42,730 nt of DNA from a virus. A program made the translations under genes and the position numbers. The stretch spans positions 1-42,730 of the IMG/VR virus record IMGVR_UViG_3300043398_000189. One strand, given 5' to 3'. The notes under the pieces were generated by a model. It searched no databases and was not told where the DNA came from. It saw only the letters and a program-made list of their open reading frames with translations. Below, in pieces: positions 1 through 6,046 of the stretch (position 1 is the first letter of the stretch; every line of letters starts with the position of its first letter).

Positions 1-602
1 CCTGGTCTGTCCGGGATGGAGGGTTCCAATGCGCCGAGAGTTTCATATAGAGATCCGTAGTAGGCTCCTTCTGAAGCATGAACTATGGGTACTGTGCCGC
101 CGCGCCCGAAGGAAGTTGTTCCGGCTGTGGCTAGTGATATCCCAGAGTTGGTGTGTTCCCATACGAGTTCCATGCGTGAACTGCGGCTTAGTGGAAGTTG
201 TAACTCCACTGGCAGATTCTTCAGCATCAAGTGATACATCTGGAAAAGCTTCATCGTCCGCTCTTTCAGGTGCGCCATCACAATCGCATCGGTATTGTCG
301 TTATTGTAGACTTCGCTAAATACCAATCCGGCAGTCAGCGTGGTCATACCAACTTGTCTACCTTTGAGAAATATCAATCTAGCTGCATGGTCAGCGGCTA
401 GTTCTTCTTCGATATATTTCCAGGCAACTTCCTGTGATGGATTAAAACTCAAGCGCTGCATCTGTCTATCTTTATTCTTGATATACAAGAACGTCTCGAT
501 AAACTTACGCCGATTAGACCTGGCGCTACCGCGTACTTTTTGGATAACCTGGAGTTCAGCCTGAGTGATTACCTCAGGTCTGCCCTTCTTCGCTATTGTC
601 AT
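1..602 (-). CDS. terL: Terminase large subunit, N-terminal part (cut by window edge)
   Basis: This is the ATPase end of the motor that packages phage DNA into the prohead. The start ATG is at 602-600 and 200 codons are open down to base 3, where the window ends. Residues 79-88 (LKGRQVGMTT) match the terminase Walker A region, in the variant with RQ and without the usual lysine before Thr. Near residues 176-184 IVHASEGAYY fits the Walker B motif with its catalytic Glu. The coupling motif and nuclease are missing here but are found at the right end of the window (41477-42730), so the two pieces are halves of one gene. It overlaps the end of the upstream gene by 29 bases, as small and large terminase genes often do. 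The Shine-Dalgarno is weak, so coupled translation is likely. Confidence 0.9.
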   Translation of the reverse strand, partial: MTIAKKGRPEVITQAELQVIQKVRGSARSNRRKFIETFLYIKNKDRQMQRLSFNPSQEVAWKYIEEELAADHAARLIFLKGRQVGMTTLTAGLVFSEVYNNDNTDAIVMAHLKERTMKLFQMYHLMLKNLPVELQLPLSRSSRMELVWEHTNSGISLATAGTTSFGRGGTVPIVHASEGAYYGSLYETLGALEPSIPDRP

Positions 603-1212
603 TCTCAAGCGAGAGCAAGTAAGCATCCAGAGAGGTTGACACTGGTGTCGCCTCTGGAGTCTTGGCGGCTGGTATCACTGGCGCGGCTGGTGCCAGCTTT
701 GCTTCAAGTCCTAGCTTGATCATTTGTGGCGACACGTTGTTAGACTTGATAGATCTTTCTAAAGCTTCTAGCGCTAATAGTCTTATTCGATAAGTCCTGG
801 TTTCCTGTGACGCACCGAGTAGGTCTTTAAACCTTTCGTGGTGCGTCGGACTGGTTTTAAGCAGGGCTAGTAAGTCGAAAAGAAATCTCTCGTATAGATG
901 CGTTTCGCCCTTAGTGGCTACTTCTAGATAGACATCTAGATTGCCGCAGCATATCTGGAAGTCTTCTAGAACTTCATCTAGGGGCGGGAATTTCCAGCAC
1001 GAACTCGGGTTGCGTAGATAATCGTTCGGTCGAATATAGCGCAATTTGCCAACGCCCGGTCCCGCTCCCACCGCGGTTCTCGATAGCGACGGTAAAAGCC
1101 GATCCGAGATCGAGCTTTTCTTTGAGTTTCGGAAGCGGTTCTTCGACACAAACGGCTTTGAAACCGGGATAGAACTCTCGGAGGAACCATCTTGTAAGAT
1201 CTCTTCGGTCAT
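574..1212 (-). CDS. Putative terminase small subunit
   Basis: A 212-residue protein encoded directly upstream of the large terminase gene and overlapping its start. The N-terminal 50 residues are rich in Ser, Arg and Lys. The middle (residues 75-160) is predicted helical (DEVLEDFQICCGNLDVYLEV, RIRLLALEALERSIKS), and the tail is rich in Ala, Pro and Thr. Small terminase subunits are DNA-recognition oligomers with helical cores and occupy this position in most tailed phages. The call rests on position, size and helix content; I see no diagnostic motif. The start ATG overlaps the stop of the gene before it (ATGA), which suggests coupled translation. Confidence 0.5.
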   Translation of the reverse strand: MTEEILQDGSSESSIPVSKPFVSKNRFRNSKKSSISDRLLPSLSRTAVGAGPGVGKLRYIRPNDYLRNPSSCWKFPPLDEVLEDFQICCGNLDVYLEVATKGETHLYERFLFDLLALLKTSPTHHERFKDLLGASQETRTYRIRLLALEALERSIKSNNVSPQMIKLGLEAKLAPAAPVIPAAKTPEATPVSTSLDAYLLSLENDNSEEGQT

Positions 1213-1730
1213 AGCTCGGGGGCCGCATTTGAGACCGTTGGGGTTGGCAGGGCTGCTTGCTCGTCTCTAACGGTGGCGTGGTGTTTGACGGTGATATATT
1301 CCCGGTCGTCAGGTGATAACGATTGCAAGAATCTGATAGCAATAGATTCTCGCTGAGCCTGTTGCGTAGCCTGTCTCGATACGCCTGGAGTCCAGATTCT
1401 CGCTTTACCCCAGATGGCTTCGTGTATGCACGGCTCGCATATGTAATAGGCAAACGCCTGGCCTTTTTTAATATCGAGCCCAGGATAGGATTCGTGCGCC
1501 ATATGTATGCAGAATGCGTCATTGTTGGTTGGAACAACGACAGACTCGCAATCGACACAGAACCAGTTAGGCAACTCATACCTGAGTTGTTCCCTGGTCG
1601 GCTCATTACTATCCTGTTTCTCTACACGATACCCAGTTTCGTGCGGTAATTTGCGGCCATCGTGTCGGCCGGGTGTGTATTTATCGTGTAGGTCTTTCCA
1701 GGTTTGATAACCCTTAGGTAATATCAGCAT
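1209..1730 (-). CDS. Hypothetical protein with paired-cysteine (zinc-type) motif
   Basis: A 173-residue protein of unknown function. The middle holds FCVDCESVVVPTNNDAFCIH and, about 40 residues on, ICEPCIHEAIWG. That is two Cys-x-x-Cys pairs plus extra Cys and His, a pattern typical of a small zinc-binding fold. The rest is charged and probably soluble. The ATG has a clear Shine-Dalgarno (AGAGG, 7 bases upstream). Its start overlaps the end of the ribbon-helix-helix gene and its stop overlaps the start of the putative small terminase (ATGA), so it sits in a tightly coupled string leading into packaging genes. Its role is unknown. Confidence 0.7.
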   Translation of the reverse strand: MLILPKGYQTWKDLHDKYTPGRHDGRKLPHETGYRVEKQDSNEPTREQLRYELPNWFCVDCESVVVPTNNDAFCIHMAHESYPGLDIKKGQAFAYYICEPCIHEAIWGKARIWTPGVSRQATQQAQRESIAIRFLQSLSPDDREYITVKHHATVRDEQAALPTPTVSNAAPEL

Positions 1731-1914
1731 GGCCTAACCTCTCGCGCAGGACATTGCAGTAATTAGCCACCGCTCTCCTGACTAGCTCAGACCCTGTGAT
1801 AATAGACTTCTCTCTAATCGAGATAGAATCGGATTCGTCTTGAAGCAATTGCCAGTCTTCATCGTCTATCCTGATTACATGCGGAGTTTTATTCGGCCCT
1901 TTTTTTCTTGTCAT
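1714..1914 (-). CDS. Small ribbon-helix-helix type DNA-binding protein
   Basis: A 66-residue protein with a basic start (TRKKGPNK). It has a short strand HVIRIDDEDWQLLQ followed by two predicted helices (IITGSELVRRAVANYCNVLRE), the order seen in Arc/CopG-type dimeric repressors. Such proteins commonly repress their own promoter. The 54-base gap upstream, shared with the divergent PTH2-like gene, holds two TAACCTAC direct repeats 20 bases apart, a plausible operator. It is the first gene of the packaging segment downstream of two leftward terminators, so it may control late expression; this last point is inference. It could also be another small helical protein. Confidence 0.6.
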   Translation of the reverse strand: MTRKKGPNKTPHVIRIDDEDWQLLQDESDSISIREKSIITGSELVRRAVANYCNVLRERLGHADIT

Positions 1915-1930
1915 TGCTACCGTATCTTAG

Positions 1931-1958
1931 TAACCTACAGAAGCTTAGATTAACCTAC
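1931..1958. promoter_or_regulatory. Direct-repeat operator candidate between divergent genes
   Basis: TAACCTAC occurs at 1931-1938 and again at 1951-1958. Each copy is preceded by CTTAG, directly or with AT between. The 20-base spacing puts both on the same face of the helix. They fill the gap between the ribbon-helix-helix gene (minus) and the PTH2-like gene (plus), where a regulator of both would bind. I could not place a convincing sigma-70 promoter in either direction. Confidence 0.45.
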
Positions 1959-1968
1959 GAGGATCTGT

Positions 1969-2337
1969 ATGACAAGTGCCGCAGAAGAAACCAGATATGT
2001 ATACGTGTTCACCAGAATTGATATGCCTGTTCAAGATCAAGTATGTCAGGCTATACACGCGGGCATTGAAGCTGGAGCCCAATACGCGGACAAAAATACT
2101 AAACCCCATCTCGCATTCTGCACGGTTCCAGATGTTGCTGAACTGGTCAAAATTGAAGAAACTTGCCAGAAGAGAAATATCGCGTACGTTCTTATAGACG
2201 AGCCTGACGATAATCTCGGCTTCACAGCTATAGCCACAGAACCGATAGCTAAATCCCAGGGTAAGTATTTCATGCAGTACCCGCTCTGGAGGCCGATTAG
2301 GATGACGATATCGGCAGGAGATCTAGGCTGTATATAA
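1969..2337 (+). CDS. Peptidyl-tRNA hydrolase 2 (PTH2)-like protein
   Basis: A 122-residue protein resembling the PTH2 family, which cleaves the ester bond in peptidyl-tRNA and so recycles stalled tRNA. Visible features are an N-terminal strand YVYVFTRIDMP, the helix with QDQVCQAIHAG (His30 at the family's QxxHA position), PHLAFCTVPD in the middle and GFTAIATEPI near residues 83-92. The last is typical of the PTH2 core near the end of the fold. The start has GAGGA 7 bases upstream. It is the only plus-strand gene inside the leftward arm, and a tRNA-like element lies just beyond it on the other strand. Phage members of this family exist; whether this one hydrolyses peptidyl-tRNA is not shown by sequence alone. 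Confidence 0.75.
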   Translation: MTSAAEETRYVYVFTRIDMPVQDQVCQAIHAGIEAGAQYADKNTKPHLAFCTVPDVAELVKIEETCQKRNIAYVLIDEPDDNLGFTAIATEPIAKSQGKYFMQYPLWRPIRMTISAGDLGCI

Positions 2338-2373
2338 ATTGGGGGATCGGAACTTCTGAGCTAAAGACCCCAT

Positions 2374-2412
2374 AAAAATGGCGCCCCGGGAAGCTTTGAC
2401 ACCTTCCGGGGC
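2374..2412 (-). terminator. Rho-independent terminator, leftward
   Basis: On the minus strand a GC-rich hairpin (GCCCCGG plus AAG paired with CTT plus CCGGGGC, one bulged base, 9-base loop) is followed by GCCA and five T. It lies directly after the CCA end of the tRNA-like element and would end its transcript. It also lies just past the 3' end of the plus-strand PTH2-like gene. Confidence 0.75.
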
Positions 2413-2413
2413 A

Positions 2414-2509
2414 TGGAGCCAGACTTAGGATTTGCACCCAATTCACTGTATTACCAGTTCCGGCATCTAAAGCCCGGTGCCCCGAGCAGGCTCTCCACTT
2501 ATCTCTGGC
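2414..2509 (-). tRNA. tRNA-like element, class II (Leu-like, anticodon loop TTTAGAT), degenerate
   Basis: Read on the minus strand, 2509-2503 (GCCAGAG) pairs with 2424-2418 (GTCTGGC) at six of seven positions. It is followed by T and an encoded CCA at 2416-2414. The T-arm is TTGGG, loop TGCAAAT, CCTAA. A long variable arm (ACTG with CAGT) indicates class II. The anticodon arm is CGGGC, loop TTTAGAT, GCCGG with one G-G mismatch, which would give UAG (Leu, CUA codon). The D-arm is irregular: a GTG/CAC stem with an oversized 16-base loop and extra bases before it. It is either a decayed or highly diverged tRNA, or a tRNA mimic. A terminator follows immediately. Confidence 0.4.
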
Positions 2510-2608
2510 ATAGCCAGGGGTGGCAGGGGACGCCACTGGGATTCCGATTGAACAAACACACAGGACAGAGTTGGATTCGCAAATAATATCAGGTCCGAAC
2601 TAAAAGAC

Positions 2609-2637
2609 AACCCCCCCAGGGACAAGCTAGGGGGGTT
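2609..2637 (-). terminator. Strong hairpin terminator, leftward
   Basis: AACCCCCC pairs with GGGGGGTT across a 13-base spacer. On the minus strand it is followed by GTCTTTTAG. It sits about 70 bases beyond the stop of the last gene of the 5.0-2.7 kb leftward cluster and would end that transcript before the packaging genes. Confidence 0.75.
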
Positions 2638-2709
2638 AACTCACTGGAGGACGGGGCTTTTCACGACCCTATCGTATCTAGATATATCACACGGATATTT
2701 ATCGGGAGA

Positions 2710-2976
2710 TTAAACTTCATTGACCAGCTTCTGGTGCCATTTCTTTTGGGCTTCTTCCCAGTCTTTCTGGTTCAAGGCCTGGTTTTTCTTAGGTCTTACC
2801 CAGGCTGGCATGTATTCCCATACGCCTGGCTTCGACTTGACTATATAAATCTCAGTACAGTGAATACACCGAATGAAATTCCCAGGGCCTGAGAGTAACT
2901 CTGGGTATTGTTTATCGAAATTTAGACAGGTCTCGATGCAGCAATGCAAAAGATTACTGGACATGATGTCGGACAT
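2710..2976 (-). CDS. Small cysteine-rich hypothetical protein
   Basis: An 88-residue protein. Cys and His are concentrated in the first half (LLHCCIETCLNF at 9-20, then IRCIHCTEIYIV near 35-46), a likely zinc ribbon. A Trp/Lys-rich helical tail follows (NQKDWEEAQKKWHQKL). The start ATG overlaps the stop of the previous gene as TAATG, so translation is probably coupled. It is the last gene before the 2.6 kb terminator. No function recognised. Confidence 0.65.
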   Translation of the reverse strand: MSDIMSSNLLHCCIETCLNFDKQYPELLSGPGNFIRCIHCTEIYIVKSKPGVWEYMPAWVRPKKNQALNQKDWEEAQKKWHQKLVNEV

Positions 2977-3239
2977 TACTTACCACCGAATAAGTTGTTT
3001 AGCTTGCTCTCTATATTACTTGGGGTTTTCATACCGATGCTACCGAATAGAGCCTGAGTGCTAGCCTGGAAGTTCTGCACCGCCTGGTTCATTCGTTCAG
3101 TGGCTTTCTGTTTGATCTCAGTAAGTTCTTTTTGGTCTTGCCTGATTAATCTGCGTGTTCTTTCGATATCGAAGATACACGCAGCAGCGATTATCACCTG
3201 GATAGTTAAGATTATCTCGATATAAAGTATCTCGGTCAT
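2976..3239 (-). CDS. Small membrane-anchored coiled-coil protein
   Basis: An 87-residue protein with one hydrophobic segment at residues 4-22 (ILYIEIILTIQVIIAAACI). A charged helix with heptad-like spacing follows (DIERTRRLIRQDQKELTEIKQKATERMNQAVQNFQ). This is the outline of an inner-membrane spanin, but also of many small phage membrane proteins, and the lysis genes are far away at 21-22 kb. Its start is coupled to the upstream stop (ATGA) and its stop to the downstream start (TAATG). Function unknown. Confidence 0.65.
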   Translation of the reverse strand: MTEILYIEIILTIQVIIAAACIFDIERTRRLIRQDQKELTEIKQKATERMNQAVQNFQASTQALFGSIGMKTPSNIESKLNNLFGGK

Positions 3240-3730
3240 AGTAGAGTGTCTCTCCCTCCTGGTTGCATCATGATTTCTAGTAACCCATCTAAGGTATCTT
3301 CTTTCTTTCTTCTTTCTTCTTCGGCTTTTCGCTTAGCCTCTTCGTGTTTTAAGCGAGCCGCCTTGGCTTTTTTCTCAGCCAGCTTTGCTTTTTCCAACGC
3401 TTTCGTGCAGAAGACACGCTCATCTGTGGACCTCATCATCATTTGGGCTGGTGTTTGTTTACAAGCTGCGCATTCGTAAGATTCGGGCTGATCAGCAGGC
3501 ATCCCTATAATGGGTATGTATCTATGCCCATTTGGGATTTTTCCCCGGCGCACTGCCTCTTGATAGTCGTTAAATTTAAGTAGTGCCATAGTCTGTTCCG
3601 GTGCTTCTTTAGACTTAGGTTGAATTACTGGTGGATTAAACCGGGAGACTCCGTTTTTAAACATAGAGCTATCAATTCCCAGCGCTTTCGCCACTAGCTC
3701 CTGATACCTGTGATACCAGGTCAGAAGCAT
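3236..3730 (-). CDS. Hypothetical protein with Cys pair and long Lys/Glu/Ala helix
   Basis: A 164-residue protein if started at the ATG at 3730 (AGGGA 10 bases upstream). The frame is open to a TTG at 3769, which would add 13 residues. A YECAACKQTP motif with a later FCTKA could bind a metal. The C-terminal 55 residues form a strongly charged single helix (KAKLAEKKAKAARLKHEEAK, then RKAEEERRKKEDT). The gene overlaps the one upstream by 59 bases in a different frame. No family recognised; it may be a DNA- or RNA-associated scaffold protein. Confidence 0.65.
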   Translation of the reverse strand: MLLTWYHRYQELVAKALGIDSSMFKNGVSRFNPPVIQPKSKEAPEQTMALLKFNDYQEAVRRGKIPNGHRYIPIIGMPADQPESYECAACKQTPAQMMMRSTDERVFCTKALEKAKLAEKKAKAARLKHEEAKRKAEEERRKKEDTLDGLLEIMMQPGGRDTLL

Positions 3731-3962
3731 CACCACCTGTTCCCTGTGCAGATCTTCTGATTGCGTCAAGTGCCTGTGCCTCCGCTGTCATTTCTCTTAT
3801 TCTCGATTCGTATTTGAGAAACTGCTTGTCGCCCAAGACCCATTGCAAGATGCCTATGCCGCCAAGCAAAGCGGCTATCTCTGGCGATTTAGGGTCAGTA
3901 ATAGTATTAGCATGGTGCGCCAGTTCGTCTATCATGGCCAATACTTGTTTGTTTGATCTCAT
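3672..3962 (-). CDS. Hypothetical helical protein
   Basis: A 96-residue mostly helical protein (MIDELAHHANTI, IAALLGGIGILQWVLGDKQF) with a Gly/Ser-rich, probably disordered tail (QGTGGDASDLVSQVSGASGE). It starts right after a leftward hairpin terminator or attenuator. An AT-rich TATAAT-like stretch lies only three bases before the ATG, so either the start is later or the transcript is nearly leaderless. The tail overlaps the next gene out of frame. Function unknown. Confidence 0.55.
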   Translation of the reverse strand: MRSNKQVLAMIDELAHHANTITDPKSPEIAALLGGIGILQWVLGDKQFLKYESRIREMTAEAQALDAIRRSAQGTGGDASDLVSQVSGASGESAGN

Positions 3963-3984
3963 ATATATTATATATCTCGTGTAT

Positions 3985-4011
3985 GCAAAAAGCCGCCCGG
4001 GAAGAACGGCT
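3985..4011 (-). terminator. Leftward terminator or attenuator hairpin
   Basis: On the minus strand AGCCG, an 11-base loop and CGGCT are followed by TTTTG, the form of a rho-independent terminator. It lies between the genes ending at 4062 and starting at 3962, so transcription past this point needs read-through or a new promoter. Confidence 0.6.
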
Positions 4012-4061
4012 CTCTGCGCGGCATACAGAACATGACTCGCCTATAAGTGTATCTCAAAACA

Positions 4062-4313
4062 CTACGGTGTCAATGATTTAGCTTTGAGATTCTGGGTTCG
4101 ATGATCCCAGGTTTTCTCCGTGGTGCCTTGTTTGACTTTCCTCTCGGTGTGCCAGAAGCCCCCCGGATCGAGATACGTCAGATTCACGGTCCCGTCTTCG
4201 TTCACCCAGGCGATCACGGCCGCCAGAGATATTAACGGTGTTTCCGGGGAATGACGCCACAGATATTTCACAATCATTCCCACTTCGGGTGGGGGATTTA
4301 GTACATGGGCCAC
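4062..4313 (-). CDS. Small hypothetical protein
   Basis: An 83-residue protein starting with GTG at 4313. GGAG lies about 9 bases upstream, which supports this start. The sequence suggests a small beta-rich domain (MIVKYLWRHSPE, LAAVIAWVNEDGTVNLTYLD, GGFWHTERKV), the look of an SH3-like or OB-like fold common in small phage proteins. It lies almost entirely inside the 3' half of the gene that starts at 4488, in another frame. Of the two overlapping readings this one looks more protein-like. Confidence 0.6.
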   Translation of the reverse strand: MAHVLNPPPEVGMIVKYLWRHSPETPLISLAAVIAWVNEDGTVNLTYLDPGGFWHTERKVKQGTTEKTWDHRTQNLKAKSLTP

Positions 4314-4488
4314 GGAATAGTTCTCCTTCTAGTAATTCCAGTTTTGTCTCGAAGCCATATAAAGCCGTCGCTAAGTCAGCTACGTGGCGCCAGTCACGAG
4401 CTCCTGCTTGGCGCAGTAACGAACTTATATGGCGATCTCTTTCTTCTTTGATAGCGTGGATAAGCGCGGCTAAGTCTAGGGCATTCAT
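4078..4488 (-). CDS. Hypothetical protein overlapping the next gene out of frame
   Basis: The first about 58 residues from the ATG at 4488 are convincing (MNALDLAALIHAIKEERDRH, LATALYGFETKLELLEGELF): a helical domain. The start lies 5 bases after the stop of the gene before it. From about residue 59 the frame runs for 236 bases over the 4062-4313 gene. There it reads as low-complexity Arg/Ser/Gly sequence that looks like an out-of-frame shadow. Either the C-terminal tail is disordered, or the true product is a short protein whose reading frame was extended by loss of a stop. Confidence 0.5.
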   Translation of the reverse strand: MNALDLAALIHAIKEERDRHISSLLRQAGARDWRHVADLATALYGFETKLELLEGELFRGPCTKSPTRSGNDCEISVASFPGNTVNISGGRDRLGERRRDRESDVSRSGGLLAHREESQTRHHGENLGSSNPESQS

Positions 4489-4492
4489 GAAT

Positions 4493-4753
4493 TTACTCCG
4501 AGAGGGTTGGGTGCTTGGGCTTAAGAGACTTAAGCGAGTTTCCTTTTGTAGAGCGGGCGTAGATAGCCGGAAGAACAAAGGCGGGTTCGCCTCGTTGTTT
4601 GCGCTTAACCTGGATTTCTTTCAAAGCCGCACGTTTTATAAACTGGGCGAGAGTATCAAAATCCTGCTCTATTAATCTCTCTATCTCTGCACGCATTGCA
4701 TTAGGCAAAGCCAGCGGCAGGATCTTGCTATCTTTAGATATATTCAGACCCAA
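4493..4753 (-). CDS. Small DNA-binding-like protein (possible ribbon-helix-helix)
   Basis: An 86-residue protein. KILPLALPNAMRAEIERLIE followed by DFDTLAQFIKRAALKEI gives one strand then two helices, the order of ribbon-helix-helix regulators. A basic tail follows (VKRKQRGE). It overlaps the stop of the upstream gene by 20 bases. If it binds DNA, the nearby control region at 5.0-6.0 kb is a natural target; that is inference. Confidence 0.55.
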   Translation of the reverse strand: MGLNISKDSKILPLALPNAMRAEIERLIEQDFDTLAQFIKRAALKEIQVKRKQRGEPAFVLPAIYARSTKGNSLKSLKPKHPTLSE

Positions 4754-5030
4754 AGTCCCGACCTCGCATATCTCGTGGTGACATCTTAGTAACAGTCAGG
4801 CGCCTGGCAGGACAGTAATCGAAATGACACTGATGCACGCCTTGTTTATACACAGTATCTCCCTGGGTAAAAGACGTTAGCTGCACAGGGAGTTTCTTTC
4901 CATTTCTGGTAGTCATCCAGACTATTAATTCACCGCAGCCCCTACAGATAGTACTGGCCTCTCTGTTGTATCTAGGCCTGTTGCCGAGACCAGTGAAACT
5001 CTTCTTTCTTGCATAAGCAATATACGCCAT
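4734..5030 (-). CDS. Zinc-ribbon-like hypothetical protein, first gene of leftward arm
   Basis: A 98-residue protein with ICRGCGELIVWMTTRNGKKL (Cys29, Cys32) and HQCHFDYCPAR near residues 66-76. The two knuckles together suggest a zinc-ribbon fold. The ATG at 5030 is preceded by AGGAG 10 bases upstream. That Shine-Dalgarno is part of a copy of the CTCAGGAGT repeat that occurs three more times in the control region. It is the promoter-proximal gene of the leftward arm. Function unknown; a small nucleic-acid-binding role is possible. Confidence 0.7.
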   Translation of the reverse strand: MAYIAYARKKSFTGLGNRPRYNREASTICRGCGELIVWMTTRNGKKLPVQLTSFTQGDTVYKQGVHQCHFDYCPARRLTVTKMSPRDMRGRDFGSEYI

Positions 5031-5317
5031 ATATACGCAACTCCTGAGTGCCAGGTATAAATATAACGCACGTGGCTAGAAGACTAAAATATCCAGAGTG
5101 TAAAGATAATTACAGGCGAATATTTAAATTTATCATTGCCACAGGGAAGTTAATACCGGACTTAGAAATGCATATATAGAGATTCTCTTGAAACTGATCC
5201 ACTTGACCTGGTAGGTTTGAAGACGGAGCCCCTCCCCCACTCCGGGACTCCTTACCTTCAAGCTCACCGCAAGCGCTTCGCAACCAACCCACTCGGTACC
5301 CTCGTGTGTTACCAAGA

Positions 5318-5330
5318 CAGGGAAAACCGG
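5318..5330 (-). promoter_or_regulatory. GGTTTTCCCTG operator-like element facing the leftward arm
   Basis: On the minus strand CCGGTTTTCCCTG matches the elements at the two rightward promoters (GGTTTTCCCTAG at 8895-8906, GGGTTTCCCC at 5931 and 5952). It lies just downstream of TTATATATC, which could serve as a -10 for leftward transcription. I infer that one phage regulator binds all these sites. Confidence 0.4.
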
Positions 5331-5368
5331 GATATATAAGTTCTCAGAGAAAAAAGAGTTTTAAAAAA

Positions 5369-5512
5369 GCAGCCGAGCGCAGCGCCATGAACAGAGTCGA
5401 GACTCCTGAGTGGCCAGTGCCTGGCTATGCGAGACTCCTGAATAACCAGAGACTCCTGAGTGACATGTTACCAGTGCACTCGACTCCCCCCTCGCTGCGT
5501 TTATGCGGCTGC
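5369..5512. other. Nested inverted repeat with three iteron-like repeats (candidate replication origin)
   Basis: The outer arms are GCAGCCG-AG-CGCAGCG at 5369-5384 and CGCTGCG-TTTATG-CGGCTGC at 5493-5512. The inner arms are GAGTCGAG at 5394-5401 and CTCGACTC at 5479-5486. Between them GAGACTCCTG occurs at 5399, 5431 and 5449, each followed by ARTRAC or AGTGGCC. A fourth, shorter copy (ACTCCTGAGTGCCAG) lies at 5040. A-rich runs lie beside the outer arms (5350-5368 and 5520-5526). The position between divergent arms and the iteron-plus-palindrome layout fit a replication origin, but a regulatory array or RNA structure is also possible. Confidence 0.45.
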
Positions 5513-5930
5513 CGCGCTCTAAAAAAGAATTTGCCAGATCAGAAAATCTAGAATTTTCGGGCCAGCCAAAAATTCCAGAAATACTGGCTATAGGATGTTT
5601 AGGGATAACCAATATATTAAATTTCAATATATACCCCAAAACCGTGACCCTATTAATTCGCCTGAAACCCGCATGGGGACTGGGTTTCTCTCCCGTAGAT
5701 GCTGGATACTGCACAGTGCATACACCGCACAAGCCCTGCCTGCTGCCAGCTATCGTGTCCCTGATACATTCGTGTCCTACCGGTGCATGCAATCCACCTA
5801 TCTTGCTGCGTGCTATCGTGCAGGATTGGGATATACGCGTTCTCACACGTTCACGTTGCGTTCTCGTAAGCAGCGCCTGTGTTAAGCATAGCTATAACCA
5901 TTGGGGCGCTGTCTTAATCATGGGCGATTA

Positions 5931-6010
5931 GGGGTTTCCCCTAGTGTTTATCGGGTTTCCCCCAGCAAATACCCACAAATGCGGCGTTTTGCGGCATAAT
6001 TTTTGCATCG
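5931..6010 (+). promoter_or_regulatory. Rightward phage promoter P1 with two upstream elements
   Basis: TTTTGCGGCATAAT at 5987-6000 followed by CATCG at 6006-6010 matches a second site at 8922-8945. CATAAT would be the -10. No TTGACA-like -35 lies 17 bases upstream, which suggests activation by a phage or host factor. Two elements, GGGGTTTCCCCTAG (5931-5944) and CGGGTTTCCCCCAG (5952-5965), lie 21 bases apart just upstream. A GCCCC/GGGGC hairpin follows before the first gene at 6047. Confidence 0.5.
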
Positions 6011-6046
6011 ACCCAAATCGCCCCACCGGGGCACTGGAGCACTATC

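Larger units (their letters stand above)
2338..2709. other. 372-base gap without protein genes
   Basis: This gap holds two leftward hairpin terminators (2374-2412 and 2609-2637) and the tRNA-like element between them. The remaining 2510-2608 segment would contain the promoter of the tRNA-like element if it is transcribed on its own; I see no clear -35/-10 pair. The 2640-2709 segment is a short AT-rich lead-in to the stop of the next gene. Confidence 0.6.
5031..6046. other. Divergent control region without protein genes
   Basis: About 1 kb between the two oppositely transcribed arms. It holds the GGTTTTCCCTG element facing left (5318-5330), the nested inverted repeat with iterons (5369-5512), two GGGTTTCCCC elements (5931-5965) and the conserved promoter box (5987-6010). 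Short open frames in it lack Shine-Dalgarno sites and protein-like composition. In 5513-5930 I see only a 7-base inverted repeat (CAGCGCC near 5872 with GGCGCTG near 5904) and an AT-rich patch near 5610-5640. Confidence 0.6.

Noticed and set aside
974-1606. A 210-codon open frame on the minus strand
   Set aside because: It overlaps two better genes (574-1212 and 1209-1730) in another frame, lacks a ribosome binding site and has shadow-like composition.
2641-2660. Plus-strand ribosome site (CACTGGAGGAC) resembling early-gene leaders
   Set aside because: No start codon follows within reach and the region is the untranslated gap of the leftward arm; probably chance similarity.
5210-5260. Second tRNA suggested by a TTCAAAC loop on the minus strand
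   Set aside because: The bases on either side of the loop do not pair and no acceptor stem could be found.
5110-5315. Two 60-codon minus-strand frames in the control region
   Set aside because: They start with GTG or TTG without Shine-Dalgarno sites, overlap each other in different frames and have no protein-like pattern.
5361-5931. Open frames on both strands across the iteron region, up to 161 codons
   Set aside because: They run through the inverted repeats and promoter elements, lack ribosome sites and read as low-quality sequence rich in Arg, Ser and Cys.
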